A stretch of DNA of 6,903 bases, taken from a bacterium (GTDB lineage Bacteria > Chloroflexota > Dormibacteria > Aeolococcales > Aeolococcaceae). The DNA lies in NCBI GenBank assembly GCA_021850405.1, contig JAJZMA010000083.1, forward strand, positions 1 through 6,903, written 5' to 3'. The position numbers and the translations under genes were made by a program. Below the pieces are notes generated by a model. It was not told the origin of the DNA. It did no database searches and worked only from the letters and a program-made list of their open reading frames with translations. This document shows positions 1-5,768 of the stretch, piece by piece; position 1 is the first letter of the stretch; each line of letters starts with the position of its first letter.

Positions 1-1422
1 CCCAACACAATGCTGCTTGCCACATGCACCACACTCCCAGATGGGGAGCGGTGTTCCCCAGTACCGGGTTCTGGAGATATTCCAGTCCACCAGGTTCTCA
101 AGCCAGTCTCCCATCCGGCCGTCACGTATATGTGCCGGGTACCACTTGACTGCCTTGTTGTTCCGGAGCAGTTTTTCCTTTACAGCGGTGGTCTTTATAA
201 ACCAGGATGTCAGGGCAAAATACAAAAGCGGGGACTCGCATCGCCAGCAAAACGGATACGTATGCCTGACTGTGCCGGCAGCGTAGAGGTTCCCGCTCTC
301 CCGCAGGTCCTTGATGATCTGCTTGTCGGCATCCTTGACAAACTGCCCACCATAGCGCGTCTGGCCCGCAACAAACCGGCCATCCAGCCCAACCACATGC
401 CGAAGTGCAATGCCCTCACGCTGGCATAGCTCAAGGTCAGCTACCCCATAGGCGCCTGCAGTATGCACAACTCCAGTACCCTCGCTCATGGTCACCATAG
501 CAGGCGCGGGCAGCACTGCGAAGGCAGGTCCTTCCGGCGGTACGTCCTCAAACAGGGTCCGGTACTCAAGACCGACAAGCGTACTTCCCTTGAATGTTTC
601 AAGGAGTTCGTAGCCGTCCCTGAGCTCAGAGATCCTGGCCCGGGCCAGGATCAGTTCATCCCCATCCTGGGCCACACGAACATACTCCTCGTCCGGGTGC
701 ACTGCCAGGGCAACATTGCCCGGAAGCGTCCAGGGAGTGGTGGTCCATGCCAGAAGATACTGGCGCTTGCGCTCCTTGAGCTCAAACTTGACGTAGACTG
801 ACGGGTCTTCGGTCTCACCCCGGTAGCCCAGGCTAAGCTCATGGGAAGAGAGGGACGTCTGACACCGCGGGCAGTAGGGAACAACCTTGTATCCCTGGTA
901 CAGCAGTTTCCTGTCCCAGAGCTGCCTCAGACTCCACCAGACCGACTCAATGTAGGTGGAATCGTAGGTACGATATGGATTGTCTGTGTCAAGCCAGAAG
1001 CCGATCCTCTCGGTCAGACGCTCCCAGTCCTCAATATACTCGCTGGCGGACTTGCGGCAGAGGGCATTGAACTTCCCAATTCCATACTCCTCGATCTGCT
1101 TTTTGCCGCTCACCTTTATCTTCTTCTCTATCTCCAGCTCAACTGGCAGCCCATGAGTGTCCCAGCCAGCCTTGCGATCCACCCGGTAGCCCTTCATCTG
1201 CATGTAGCGTGGGAAAAGATCCTTATAGGCACGGGCAAGGACATGATGGATCCCAGGGCGTCCATTGGCGGTTGGCGGGCCCTCATAAAAGACATACTCT
1301 GGCGCACCTTCGCGCGCCGCGAGCCCCTTCTGAAATACCTGCTCGCTACGCCAGAACTTGATTATCTCCAGTTCACCCTGGGCAAAACTGGCGCGGCTGG
1401 CAACAGGGGAAAAACGACTCAT
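1..1422 (-). CDS. ileS: Isoleucyl-tRNA synthetase, type 2 (IleRS2), N-terminal 474 residues, cut by the window edge
   Basis: Cytoplasmic class I synthetase that charges tRNA-Ile with isoleucine and hydrolyses mischarged valine. The frame runs unbroken from an ATG at 1422-1420 to base 1 with no stop, so it is partial; full IleRS enzymes have about 1000 residues or more and the KMSKS region is outside the window. Visible in order: catalytic entry EGPPTANGRPGIHH (residues 47-60), AGWDTHGLPVELEIEK (85-100), a CPRC zinc-type knuckle (184-187), the threonine-rich editing strand WTTTPWTLPGN (226-236), editing segment GTGVVHTAGAYGVADL (315-330), CWRC (392-395), and WNISRTRYWGTPLPIW (447-462), which is typical of the eukaryote-like type 2 enzymes. 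The class I HIGH signature reads GIHH (57-60). D329 falls where the conserved editing aspartate is expected, but the usual APxxG is AGAYG. No clear ribosome binding site precedes the ATG. The start overlaps an upstream TGA as ATGA, which suggests coupled translation. Identity is certain; the type 2 assignment is strong. Confidence 0.96.
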   Translation of the reverse strand, partial: MSRFSPVASRASFAQGELEIIKFWRSEQVFQKGLAAREGAPEYVFYEGPPTANGRPGIHHVLARAYKDLFPRYMQMKGYRVDRKAGWDTHGLPVELEIEKKIKVSGKKQIEEYGIGKFNALCRKSASEYIEDWERLTERIGFWLDTDNPYRTYDSTYIESVWWSLRQLWDRKLLYQGYKVVPYCPRCQTSLSSHELSLGYRGETEDPSVYVKFELKERKRQYLLAWTTTPWTLPGNVALAVHPDEEYVRVAQDGDELILARARISELRDGYELLETFKGSTLVGLEYRTLFEDVPPEGPAFAVLPAPAMVTMSEGTGVVHTAGAYGVADLELCQREGIALRHVVGLDGRFVAGQTRYGGQFVKDADKQIIKDLRESGNLYAAGTVRHTYPFCWRCESPLLYFALTSWFIKTTAVKEKLLRNNKAVKWYPAHIRDGRMGDWLENLVDWNISRTRYWGTPLPIWECGACGKQHCVG

Positions 1423-1629
1423 GCCCAATAGGATAGCGTGCCAGCCACCGAGCAGAGAGCCGTACCCTCAGGGGAGTGGCCCTGAACCCGCAGCCACACT
1501 CCGCCAAATGGATCAAACAGTCCACTGACAGCTCTCACAAAGGAGAAAAAACTTACCTGACCACAACTGTCTCCAATGCCGCACATCTGGCAAGCACCGT
1601 CAGCACCAGGACAGCCTGGTACCAGCGGG
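1419..1629 (-). pseudogene. Possible frameshifted yggT-like small membrane protein between yggS and ileS
   Basis: These 207 bases separate the yggS stop from the ileS start. No single frame gives a convincing protein, but two frames joined by one shift resemble the YggT family of small membrane proteins, which often lies beside yggS-type genes and near ileS. The first frame gives a hydrophobic stretch, WYQAVLVLTVLARCAALE, and stops at a TAA near 1554. The second frame, open across that point, gives FVRAVSGLFDPFGGVWLR and ends in a TGA that overlaps the ileS ATG (ATGA). The spacing VR-x7-P-x6-R matches my memory of the YggT VRF...TEP...RR pattern, but the usual SWF/NP residues are missing. The frame change lies just before a run of six T. 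A six-pair inverted repeat (1468-1473 with 1480-1485) lies inside. Alternatives are a plain leader or a sequencing indel. I checked for a T-box antiterminator motif and did not find one. Confidence 0.28.
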
Positions 1630-2364
1630 TCAGTGTCTCTCGACGCCCAGCGCAGTTCCGAGGCGCACCTCTGTTGCACCTTCCTCTACTGCAATCTCAA
1701 AATCGGCACTCATCCCCATGCTAAGTACAGGCAGCTCCATGCTGTACTCCCTCCTCCACTCGCACGCCAGGGAGAACAGTTGCGCAAAGGAAGGCCTCCT
1801 CGCTTCGGGCGAAAGTGCTGGATCTGCGACCATCATGAGCCCATCCAGATGCGCCGCCTCAATCTCAGAGAGCAGCGAAAGCCACCTTTTTGCCACCTCC
1901 GGAGATACTCCACGGCGTGTCTCATCCCCAGTCAGATTCAACTGGAGCAGGAAGCGCGGGGACAGGGAAAAAGCGCGCGTATGTGAACTGCCTAAGGCGG
2001 AAGTTGCCACAGGTGCAACATGGCTGGCCAGATCCATCTGTGCAAGCAGCCCCGGGCGATCTACCGACTCTATGACATCAAAAAACCTGGATGCTGCCCT
2101 TGCCTTGTTCTGCTGCAGGGAGCCGATCATGTGCAGTACCGAATCGGCTGGCCAGTTCCTCCTGCGTGCAGCCTGCAGGTAGTTCTCGCCAAAGTGACGC
2201 TCCCCTGCCCGGTACAGGGACCATACAAAGCTGTCGCTTGCCTGTTTGGTAACACAGAGCAGCGTTACCTCCTGCCCCAGCCCCCTGCTACTGGCGTTTG
2301 CTATCCTTTCCCGTAGTTCGCCAAGTCGGGATGCTAACTCAGCGTCACCGGGATGCTGGTCCAA
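1630..2364 (-). CDS. yggS: YggS/PROSC-family pyridoxal phosphate homeostasis protein (PLPBP)
   Basis: Cytosolic PLP-binding protein with the alanine-racemase-like TIM-barrel fold. The family buffers vitamin B6 and affects amino and keto acid balance; no enzyme reaction is firmly assigned to it. The 244 residues show TLLCVTK with the PLP-linking lysine at K40, FGENYLQ (58-64), HMIGSLQQNKAR (78-89), and the phosphate-binding C-terminal block SMGMSADFEIAVEEGATEVR (215-234) followed by LGTAL. The start is TTG at 2364-2362, chosen because a perfect AGGAGG lies five bases upstream and the family N-terminus fits. Compared with typical members of about 225-230 residues, it carries an extra segment at about 112-136 (rich in Ala, Ser and His) between the RPGLLAQ helix and the LLQLNL strand. 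The C-terminus reads GVERH rather than the common IFGxR. It begins nine bases after the nrdR stop, so it is very likely co-transcribed with and coupled to nrdR. In Firmicutes and Chloroflexi the homologue also sits near ftsZ and ileS. Confidence 0.93.
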   Translation of the reverse strand: MDQHPGDAELASRLGELRERIANASSRGLGQEVTLLCVTKQASDSFVWSLYRAGERHFGENYLQAARRRNWPADSVLHMIGSLQQNKARAASRFFDVIESVDRPGLLAQMDLASHVAPVATSALGSSHTRAFSLSPRFLLQLNLTGDETRRGVSPEVAKRWLSLLSEIEAAHLDGLMMVADPALSPEARRPSFAQLFSLACEWRREYSMELPVLSMGMSADFEIAVEEGATEVRLGTALGVERH

Positions 2365-2369
2365 GGAGT

Positions 2370-2375
2370 CCTCCT
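2370..2375 (-). promoter_or_regulatory. Ribosome binding site of yggS, overlapping the nrdR stop codon
   Basis: The minus strand reads AGGAGG here, five bases before the TTG at 2364. Two bases of the nrdR TAG stop (2376-2374) belong to this site, so ribosomes ending nrdR are positioned on it. This fixes the unusual TTG as the yggS start. Confidence 0.85.
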
Positions 2376-2916
2376 ACCGCTTGAGATCCAGAAGTGATGA
2401 ATCGTCTCCGCCTGTTCCCCCTGCATTCCTGTGCCGGGCACGCGGCCGTGTACGAATCGGCGGTGGATTCTCCAGCAGCTGTGCAAAGGTCTTGCGCCAG
2501 TCATCCACATCCTTGAAATCCCTGTAGACCGAAGCAAAACGGATATACACTATCTCATCCAGATCACGCAGCCGTGCCATAACAAGTTCCCCGATCTGGC
2601 GGCTCTCTATCTCTGTGACACTGGTGGAACGCACCTCTGCTTCTACCGCGTCTGCAACCGTTTCTATCTGTTCCCTTGAGATGTGCCGCTTCGCAGATGC
2701 ACTGAGCAGACCCCGGAGCAGTTTGCCATGGTCAAATTCCTCCCTGCGCCCGTCTGCCTTGATGACATACAGCGGAATTGTCTCCACGCGCTCGTAGGTG
2801 GTAAAGCGCTTGCCACAGAGCAGGCACTCGCGACGACGTCTTACTGCTTCGCCAGTCTCCGAATCCCGCGAATCAACTACTTTTGAATCAGAATGGGAAC
2901 AGTAAGGACAGCGCAT
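2374..2916 (-). CDS. nrdR: NrdR, ATP/dATP-responsive transcriptional repressor of ribonucleotide reductase genes
   Basis: Cytosolic DNA-binding repressor that senses ATP and dATP through an ATP-cone and binds paired 16-bp NrdR boxes before ribonucleotide reductase genes. Of 180 residues, 1-42 form the zinc ribbon with CPYC (3-6) and CLLC (31-34), the DS(R)xxxxG...RRRREC basic patch, and GKRFTTYE (35-42). Residues about 48-138 form the ATP-cone: PLYVIKADGRREEFDHGKLL (48-67), then YIRFASVYRDF (124-134). The ATG start at 2916 gives the invariant MRCPYC N-terminus. NrdR is usually about 150 residues; this one has an added C-terminal tail (about 151-180) that begins proline- and arginine-rich, passes through a Gly/Asp/Ser stretch and ends in DLKR, probably disordered. 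No good ribosome binding site is seen before the ATG; a stable hairpin lies there instead. Placement directly after ftsZ is shared with other Chloroflexi, as I recall. No reductase gene is in the window, but NrdR-box-like sites precede ftsA, the first division gene of this cluster. Confidence 0.97.
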   Translation of the reverse strand: MRCPYCSHSDSKVVDSRDSETGEAVRRRRECLLCGKRFTTYERVETIPLYVIKADGRREEFDHGKLLRGLLSASAKRHISREQIETVADAVEAEVRSTSVTEIESRQIGELVMARLRDLDEIVYIRFASVYRDFKDVDDWRKTFAQLLENPPPIRTRPRARHRNAGGTGGDDSSLLDLKR

Positions 2917-2927
2917 AACTGTACAGG

Positions 2928-2951
2928 AGGGGCAGCCTTTCGGCTACCCCT
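2928..2951 (-). repeat. Ten-pair hairpin with GAAA tetraloop between ftsZ and nrdR
   Basis: On the minus strand AGGGGTAGCC pairs with GGCTGCCCCT around a GAAA loop closed by C-G, a GNRA tetraloop. The only imperfection is a T-G position, which is a wobble pair in RNA but a mismatch on the plus strand, so the structure favours the minus-strand transcript. It begins 13 bases after the ftsZ stop and ends 11 bases before the nrdR ATG. No U-tract follows, so it is not a standard intrinsic terminator. It could instead protect the 3' end of ftsZ mRNA, mark a processing site, or limit nrdR translation. Confidence 0.7.
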
Positions 2952-2964
2952 ATAAACACTGGGC

Positions 2965-4059
2965 CTACCGGCGATCCCGCAGGAACGCGGGAATGTCCAA
3001 GTCTTCCATACTGTAGCCCGCAGCGGCAGGCCGCCCATTGGCTACTACGGCGGGCTCTTCTGCTGGCCGGCTCACTGCAGTGTACTGGGCGCCAGCCCCT
3101 TCGGCCCCCAGGTCAAATCCTGTTGCAATCACAGTGATCTTGACCTCGCCCTCCATCTTCTCATCGATGACAGTTCCAAAGATAATCTGTGCATCCGGAT
3201 CTGCGGACTCGCTCACCATCTGGGCTGCCTCATTGACCTCATACAGGGTTAGGTCGGTACCCCCTGTGATGTTGAGGAGTATGCCCTTTGCTCCAGCGAT
3301 GGTTGTTTCCAGCAGAGGACTTGCCACCGCCTGTCGTGCGGCATCCGCAGCGCGAGTATCCCCGTTGCCAAACCCAATCCCCATAAGCGCAGCACCCTGA
3401 CCCGCCATCACTGCCTTCACATCGGCAAAGTCAAGGTTGATCAGCCCTGGGTAAACAATGAGGTCGGAAATGCCTTGCACACCCTGGCGCAGGACATCAT
3501 CGGCCATCTCGAATGCCCGGCCAATGGTTGTCTTCTTGTCAGCCACCTGGATGAGCCTCTCGTTGGGAATCGTAATCAGGGTGTCCACTTTGGACCGCAG
3601 CCGCTCGATGCCTTCCTCAGCCGCACGTTGTCTGCGCACGCCCTCAAACCGGAACGGCTTGGTCACAACCCCAATGGTAAGGGCTCCATTCTGGCGCGCA
3701 ATCTCTGCGACCACCGGTGCAGCGCCGGTTCCGGTTCCACCGCCCATCCCGGCCGTAACAAACACCATGTCGCAGTTCGAGAGCAGCTTGCCCAGCTCCT
3801 CACGCGACTCTTCTGCTGCTTCAGAACCCTTGGCTGGGTCTCCGCCAGCGCCAAGGCCCCGTGTCAGCTTGGCTCCGATGCGCACCTGCTGCTCCGACTC
3901 ACAGTTGGAAAGCGCCTGATGATCGGTATTTATTGCCACAAACTCCACACCCTTGAGTCGAGTGCGGATCATCCGGTTGACTGCATTGCTGCCGCCTCCG
4001 CCCACGCCTGCCACCAGGATGCGTGCGTTGCCCTCCAGCGTTCTATCCAGATTAGACAT
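2965..4059 (-). CDS. ftsZ: Cell division protein FtsZ (tubulin-like GTPase)
   Basis: GTPase that polymerises at midcell into the Z-ring and recruits the division machinery. The 364 residues show nucleotide-binding [14 protein letters not shown] (17-30), NTDHQAL (44-50), the tubulin signature [13 protein letters not shown] (103-115), and the T7 synergy loop [11 protein letters not shown] (208-218), whose D210 and D213 complete the catalytic site of the neighbouring subunit. The GTPase core ends near 320. A short Ala/Pro-rich linker (about 322-350) leads to the conserved C-terminal peptide [12 protein letters not shown] (353-364), which binds FtsA and other partners. The frame stays open upstream to a TTG at 4140. 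I chose ATG 4059 because GGAGG lies seven bases before it and [10 protein letters not shown] is a normal FtsZ N-terminus, whereas the 27 extra residues look non-coding. It lies 261 bases after ftsA with its own likely promoter, and 48 bases before nrdR. Confidence 0.98.
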   Translation of the reverse strand: MSNLDRTLEGNARILVAGVGGGGSNAVNRMIRTRLKGVEFVAINTDHQALSNCESEQQVRIGAKLTRGLGAGGDPAKGSEAAEESREELGKLLSNCDMVFVTAGMGGGTGTGAAPVVAEIARQNGALTIGVVTKPFRFEGVRRQRAAEEGIERLRSKVDTLITIPNERLIQVADKKTTIGRAFEMADDVLRQGVQGISDLIVYPGLINLDFADVKAVMAGQGAALMGIGFGNGDTRAADAARQAVASPLLETTIAGAKGILLNITGGTDLTLYEVNEAAQMVSESADPDAQIIFGTVIDEKMEGEVKITVIATGFDLGAEGAGAQYTAVSRPAEEPAVVANGRPAAAGYSMEDLDIPAFLRDRR

Positions 4060-4066
4060 TGAGAAA

Positions 4067-4071
4067 CCTCC
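4067..4071 (-). promoter_or_regulatory. Ribosome binding site of ftsZ
   Basis: The minus strand reads GGAGG here, seven bases before the ATG at 4059. It decides the start of ftsZ against the longer in-frame TTG reading from 4140. Confidence 0.8.
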
Positions 4072-4086
4072 AGACCAATGCGATGC

Positions 4087-4100
4087 GCCGCGATAGCGGC
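4087..4100 (-). repeat. Small hairpin in the ftsZ leader
   Basis: GCCGC and GCGGC pair around a four-base loop (TATC on the minus strand), 27 bases before the ftsZ start and 15 bases before its ribosome binding site. It would lie inside the roughly 90-base leader made from the proposed promoter. Any role in ftsZ translation is inference; a five-pair GC stem can occur by chance. Confidence 0.4.
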
Positions 4101-4154
4101 AAACTTGCGACTCGCTCCCCTCCCGCGCCACGTGGGTCAAATGCGGAAGTGCTA

Positions 4155-4160
4155 ATTATA
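4155..4160 (-). promoter_or_regulatory. Likely ftsZ promoter, perfect -10 hexamer
   Basis: The minus strand reads TATAAT, an exact sigma-70-family -10 box, in the ftsA-ftsZ gap. Transcription would start near 4148 and give a leader of about 90 bases. The matching -35 region is poor: 16-18 bases upstream there are only C- and A-rich hexamers such as CCAAAA, and no TGn extended -10 is present. The promoter may therefore depend on an activator or upstream element; an inverted repeat and an A-rich tract lie just upstream. Confidence 0.6.
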
Positions 4161-4180
4161 CCCTTGCCAGAAATCTTTTT

Positions 4181-4204
4181 TGGGCTATCCCCGGGTGATG
4201 CCCA
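4181..4204. repeat. Imperfect inverted repeat just upstream of the ftsZ promoter
   Basis: The arms are TGGGC (4181-4185) and GCCCA (4200-4204). With one unpaired base, ATC/GAT extend the pairing around a CCCGGG centre. It spans about -33 to -56 relative to the proposed ftsZ start site, a usual place for an operator or activator site. It is not a terminator for minus-strand transcripts because A residues, not T residues, follow it. The binding protein is unknown. Confidence 0.4.
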
Positions 4205-4240
4205 CCAACCAGAACACCCAGCTTCTCCAGACACAAACTG

Positions 4241-4302
4241 TTTCCTCATCTATTTCTATTTTCTCTATCGCCTTATTTTCTGTCTTTTTTACTTTCCGTT
4301 CC
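4241..4302. other. A- and purine-rich tract (minus strand) between ftsA and ftsZ
   Basis: On the minus strand this stretch is almost all A and G, with A-runs up to six, in contrast to the GC-rich genes on both sides. It starts about 20 bases after the ftsA stop and lies about 80-140 bases upstream of the ftsZ -10 box. No convincing coding frame or hairpin is seen in it. It could be bent DNA or a UP-like element, or an unstructured mRNA spacer between the two genes. Confidence 0.5.
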
Positions 4303-4320
4303 TGATGCCCCACGAAAGGT

Positions 4321-5547
4321 TCACGCCAGGCCGCGCAGCCACCCCCCAACGCGGGATCCCATTCCCGACGACCTGCGCGCCCGATGCGACAATCCGCCCT
4401 TACCAGCCTGTACCCTTGCTCCCCACCGCAGCAGCCCAACGGCAGTTGCGTACTGGGGGCCCGAAACCTCACGGTCCATGCCGTGCAGCCCAGTCGGAGC
4501 CGCCACCCGCGCAGGGAGATCCGTCTCCTGCTGGATGACGTCAAGGAATCCTGCGAGAAGCGCGCCCCCGCCCGTAAGCACGATGCCTCCTGGATAGCGC
4601 TGACTGGGCCCACTTTTTTCGATCTCCATGTGCATAAGCCGCGCCATCTCGCGCGCCCTGGGAGCAATCACCTCAGCAAGATATCGCTGCGGGATTGCAA
4701 CCTCCTGCTCATACCCCAGTGGCATCAACGGAACCGAGCTGTCCGCCGGAACAGTCAGCTGCAGGCAGTGTCCGTGCGAGCGTTTTAGCCGCTCTGCGGT
4801 CTCAAGGTCACTCCGGAGGCCCACAGCCAGATCACTGGTGACGTGGTATCCCCCTACAGGGAGCACCCCTGTATGAACCACAGCGCCATCCACAAACACA
4901 GCAACATCGGTCGTACCGCCGCCAACATCCACCAGCACGACGCCACGTTCCCGCTCCTCCTCATCGAGTACTGCCTCGGCAGAAGCCAGCACCTGCAGGA
5001 CCACCTCGTCGACATCGACTCCTGCCTCATGCATCACCTTGACCACATTCTGGATCGCAGTGTGGGCGCCCGTGATGATGTGGGTTTCGACCTCAAGCCG
5101 GTTACCAGACATCCCCAGTGCTTCCCGCACACCGTCCTGTCCATCAATGGTGTACTGCCGTGGAAGGACGTGTACTATCGCCCGGTCGCTTGGGATCGCA
5201 ACCGCCCGGGCCGCCTCCAGTGCCCTGCTGACATCAAAGGCCCGCACCTCGCGGTGGCCCGTCACTGCCACAACGCCAGTGGAGTTCTGCGAAGAGATAT
5301 GGCTCCCAGCCAGGCCGACCACCGCCGAATTGACCGGAACCCCAGCCATCTGCTCGGCAGCATCCACGGCATCAGCGACTACCTCGGCTGCCCGGTCTAT
5401 ATCAATGACCGCGCCCTTGCGCACACCGCGCGATGGCACCTCCCCCATGCCGATCACGTCGACATCGGTCCCGTCCACATCGGCCACGATGCAGCACACT
5501 TTGGTCGTACCCAGATCAAGGGCAGCAACTCGCCGGCTTCGGCTCAC
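4321..5547 (-). CDS. ftsA: Cell division protein FtsA (actin-like membrane tether of FtsZ)
   Basis: Actin/Hsp70-fold ATPase that anchors FtsZ filaments to the inner face of the membrane and recruits later division proteins. The 408 residues show phosphate-1 motif ALDLGTTKV (9-17), the FtsA-specific 1C domain (about 84-160) with HVLPRQYTIDGQDGVREALG (126-145), phosphate-2 motif VDVGGGTTDVAVF (206-218), and the adenosine motif GGIVLTGGGALLAG (320-333). After a short linker the C-terminus ends in SGMGSRVGGWLRGLA (394-408), which fits the amphipathic membrane-targeting helix. The start is GTG at 5547-5545; the upstream ribosome binding site is weak (only GGAT about ten bases before), but the N-terminus fits the family. 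Neither ftsQ nor mur genes precede it; a dehydrogenase does, after a 221-base gap holding paired NrdR-box-like sites. I found no convincing -35/-10 pair in that gap. Confidence 0.97.
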   Translation of the reverse strand: MSRSRRVAALDLGTTKVCCIVADVDGTDVDVIGMGEVPSRGVRKGAVIDIDRAAEVVADAVDAAEQMAGVPVNSAVVGLAGSHISSQNSTGVVAVTGHREVRAFDVSRALEAARAVAIPSDRAIVHVLPRQYTIDGQDGVREALGMSGNRLEVETHIITGAHTAIQNVVKVMHEAGVDVDEVVLQVLASAEAVLDEEERERGVVLVDVGGGTTDVAVFVDGAVVHTGVLPVGGYHVTSDLAVGLRSDLETAERLKRSHGHCLQLTVPADSSVPLMPLGYEQEVAIPQRYLAEVIAPRAREMARLMHMEIEKSGPSQRYPGGIVLTGGGALLAGFLDVIQQETDLPARVAAPTGLHGMDREVSGPQYATAVGLLRWGARVQAGKGGLSHRARRSSGMGSRVGGWLRGLA

Positions 5548-5589
5548 ACTCTATCCAGTGGTAGGGAGGGTGAGGCGCGCACCCGCCAT

Positions 5590-5605
5590 CAACAATATGA
5601 TGCGC
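5590..5605. promoter_or_regulatory. NrdR-box-like site, copy proximal to ftsA
   Basis: The plus strand reads CAACAATATGATGCGC. Against the NrdR-box consensus ACACwATATaTwGTGT, as I remember it, 10 of 16 positions agree, including the core CAATAT and the G at position 13. It lies 42 bases upstream of the ftsA start and exactly 31 bases from the second copy. Alone it would be a weak match; the spacing is what makes it notable. Confidence 0.45.
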
Positions 5606-5620
5606 CTGTGCCGCAGCATG

Positions 5621-5636
5621 CCACAATATGTAGTCC
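5621..5636. promoter_or_regulatory. NrdR-box-like site, copy distal to ftsA
   Basis: The plus strand reads CCACAATATGTAGTCC, matching 11 of 16 positions of the remembered NrdR-box consensus and every core position except one, where both copies share G for A. The gap to the other copy is 15 bases. Known NrdR boxes occur as tandem 16-bp sites separated by 15-16 bases, which places both on one DNA face. The nrdR gene itself is downstream in the same cluster. Confidence 0.5.
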
Positions 5637-5640
5637 TTTA

Positions 5641-5757
5641 TCAAGGGGGAGGAAGCAGTCCCCAGTCAACGACCGCCTGCCCGCTGTCCACGCCGGCAAC
5701 AGTCTGGCACCCAAAAGCAGGGGAGACGGCCAGGTGGACCCCACTTTCCATGGTCAC
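5641..5757 (-). CDS. Possible 38-residue ORF between the dehydrogenase and ftsA
   Basis: A small frame starts at GTG 5757 (or ATG 5751) and stops at TGA 5643-5641. A six-G run lies six bases before the GTG and overlaps the dehydrogenase stop, a poor but possible ribosome binding site. The product would be a short neutral peptide ending in DWGLLPPP, with no signal peptide, membrane segment or motif I recognise. Its TGA ends just before the distal NrdR-box-like site. It could easily be chance in GC-rich DNA or part of an untranslated leader. Confidence 0.18.
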   Translation of the reverse strand: MTMESGVHLAVSPAFGCQTVAGVDSGQAVVDWGLLPPP

Positions 5758-5768
5758 TGCCAGCCCCC

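Noticed and set aside
1423..1629. T-box riboswitch before ileS
   Set aside because: ileS is a common T-box target, but the minus strand lacks the GGGTGGnACCGCG antiterminator core and any terminator with a U-tract; AGGGTACGGC and CGGTGGCTGG are only partial look-alikes.
4128..4133. CACGTG palindrome before ftsZ as an operator
   Set aside because: A single six-base palindrome is expected by chance and nothing around it extends the symmetry.
4060..4140. Longer FtsZ starting at TTG 4140
   Set aside because: The 27 added residues do not look like FtsZ, and ATG 4059 has a well-placed GGAGG and the normal family N-terminus.
5645..5663. Terminator after the dehydrogenase (GGGGA/TCCCC stem)
   Set aside because: The stem is five pairs around an eight-base loop and is not followed by a T-run on the minus strand, so it is too weak to call.
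5638..5672. ftsA promoter from TTGACT and TTGATA hexamers
   Set aside because: TTGACT has no acceptable -10 at 16-18 bases, and TTGATA likewise; no convincing pair could be assembled.
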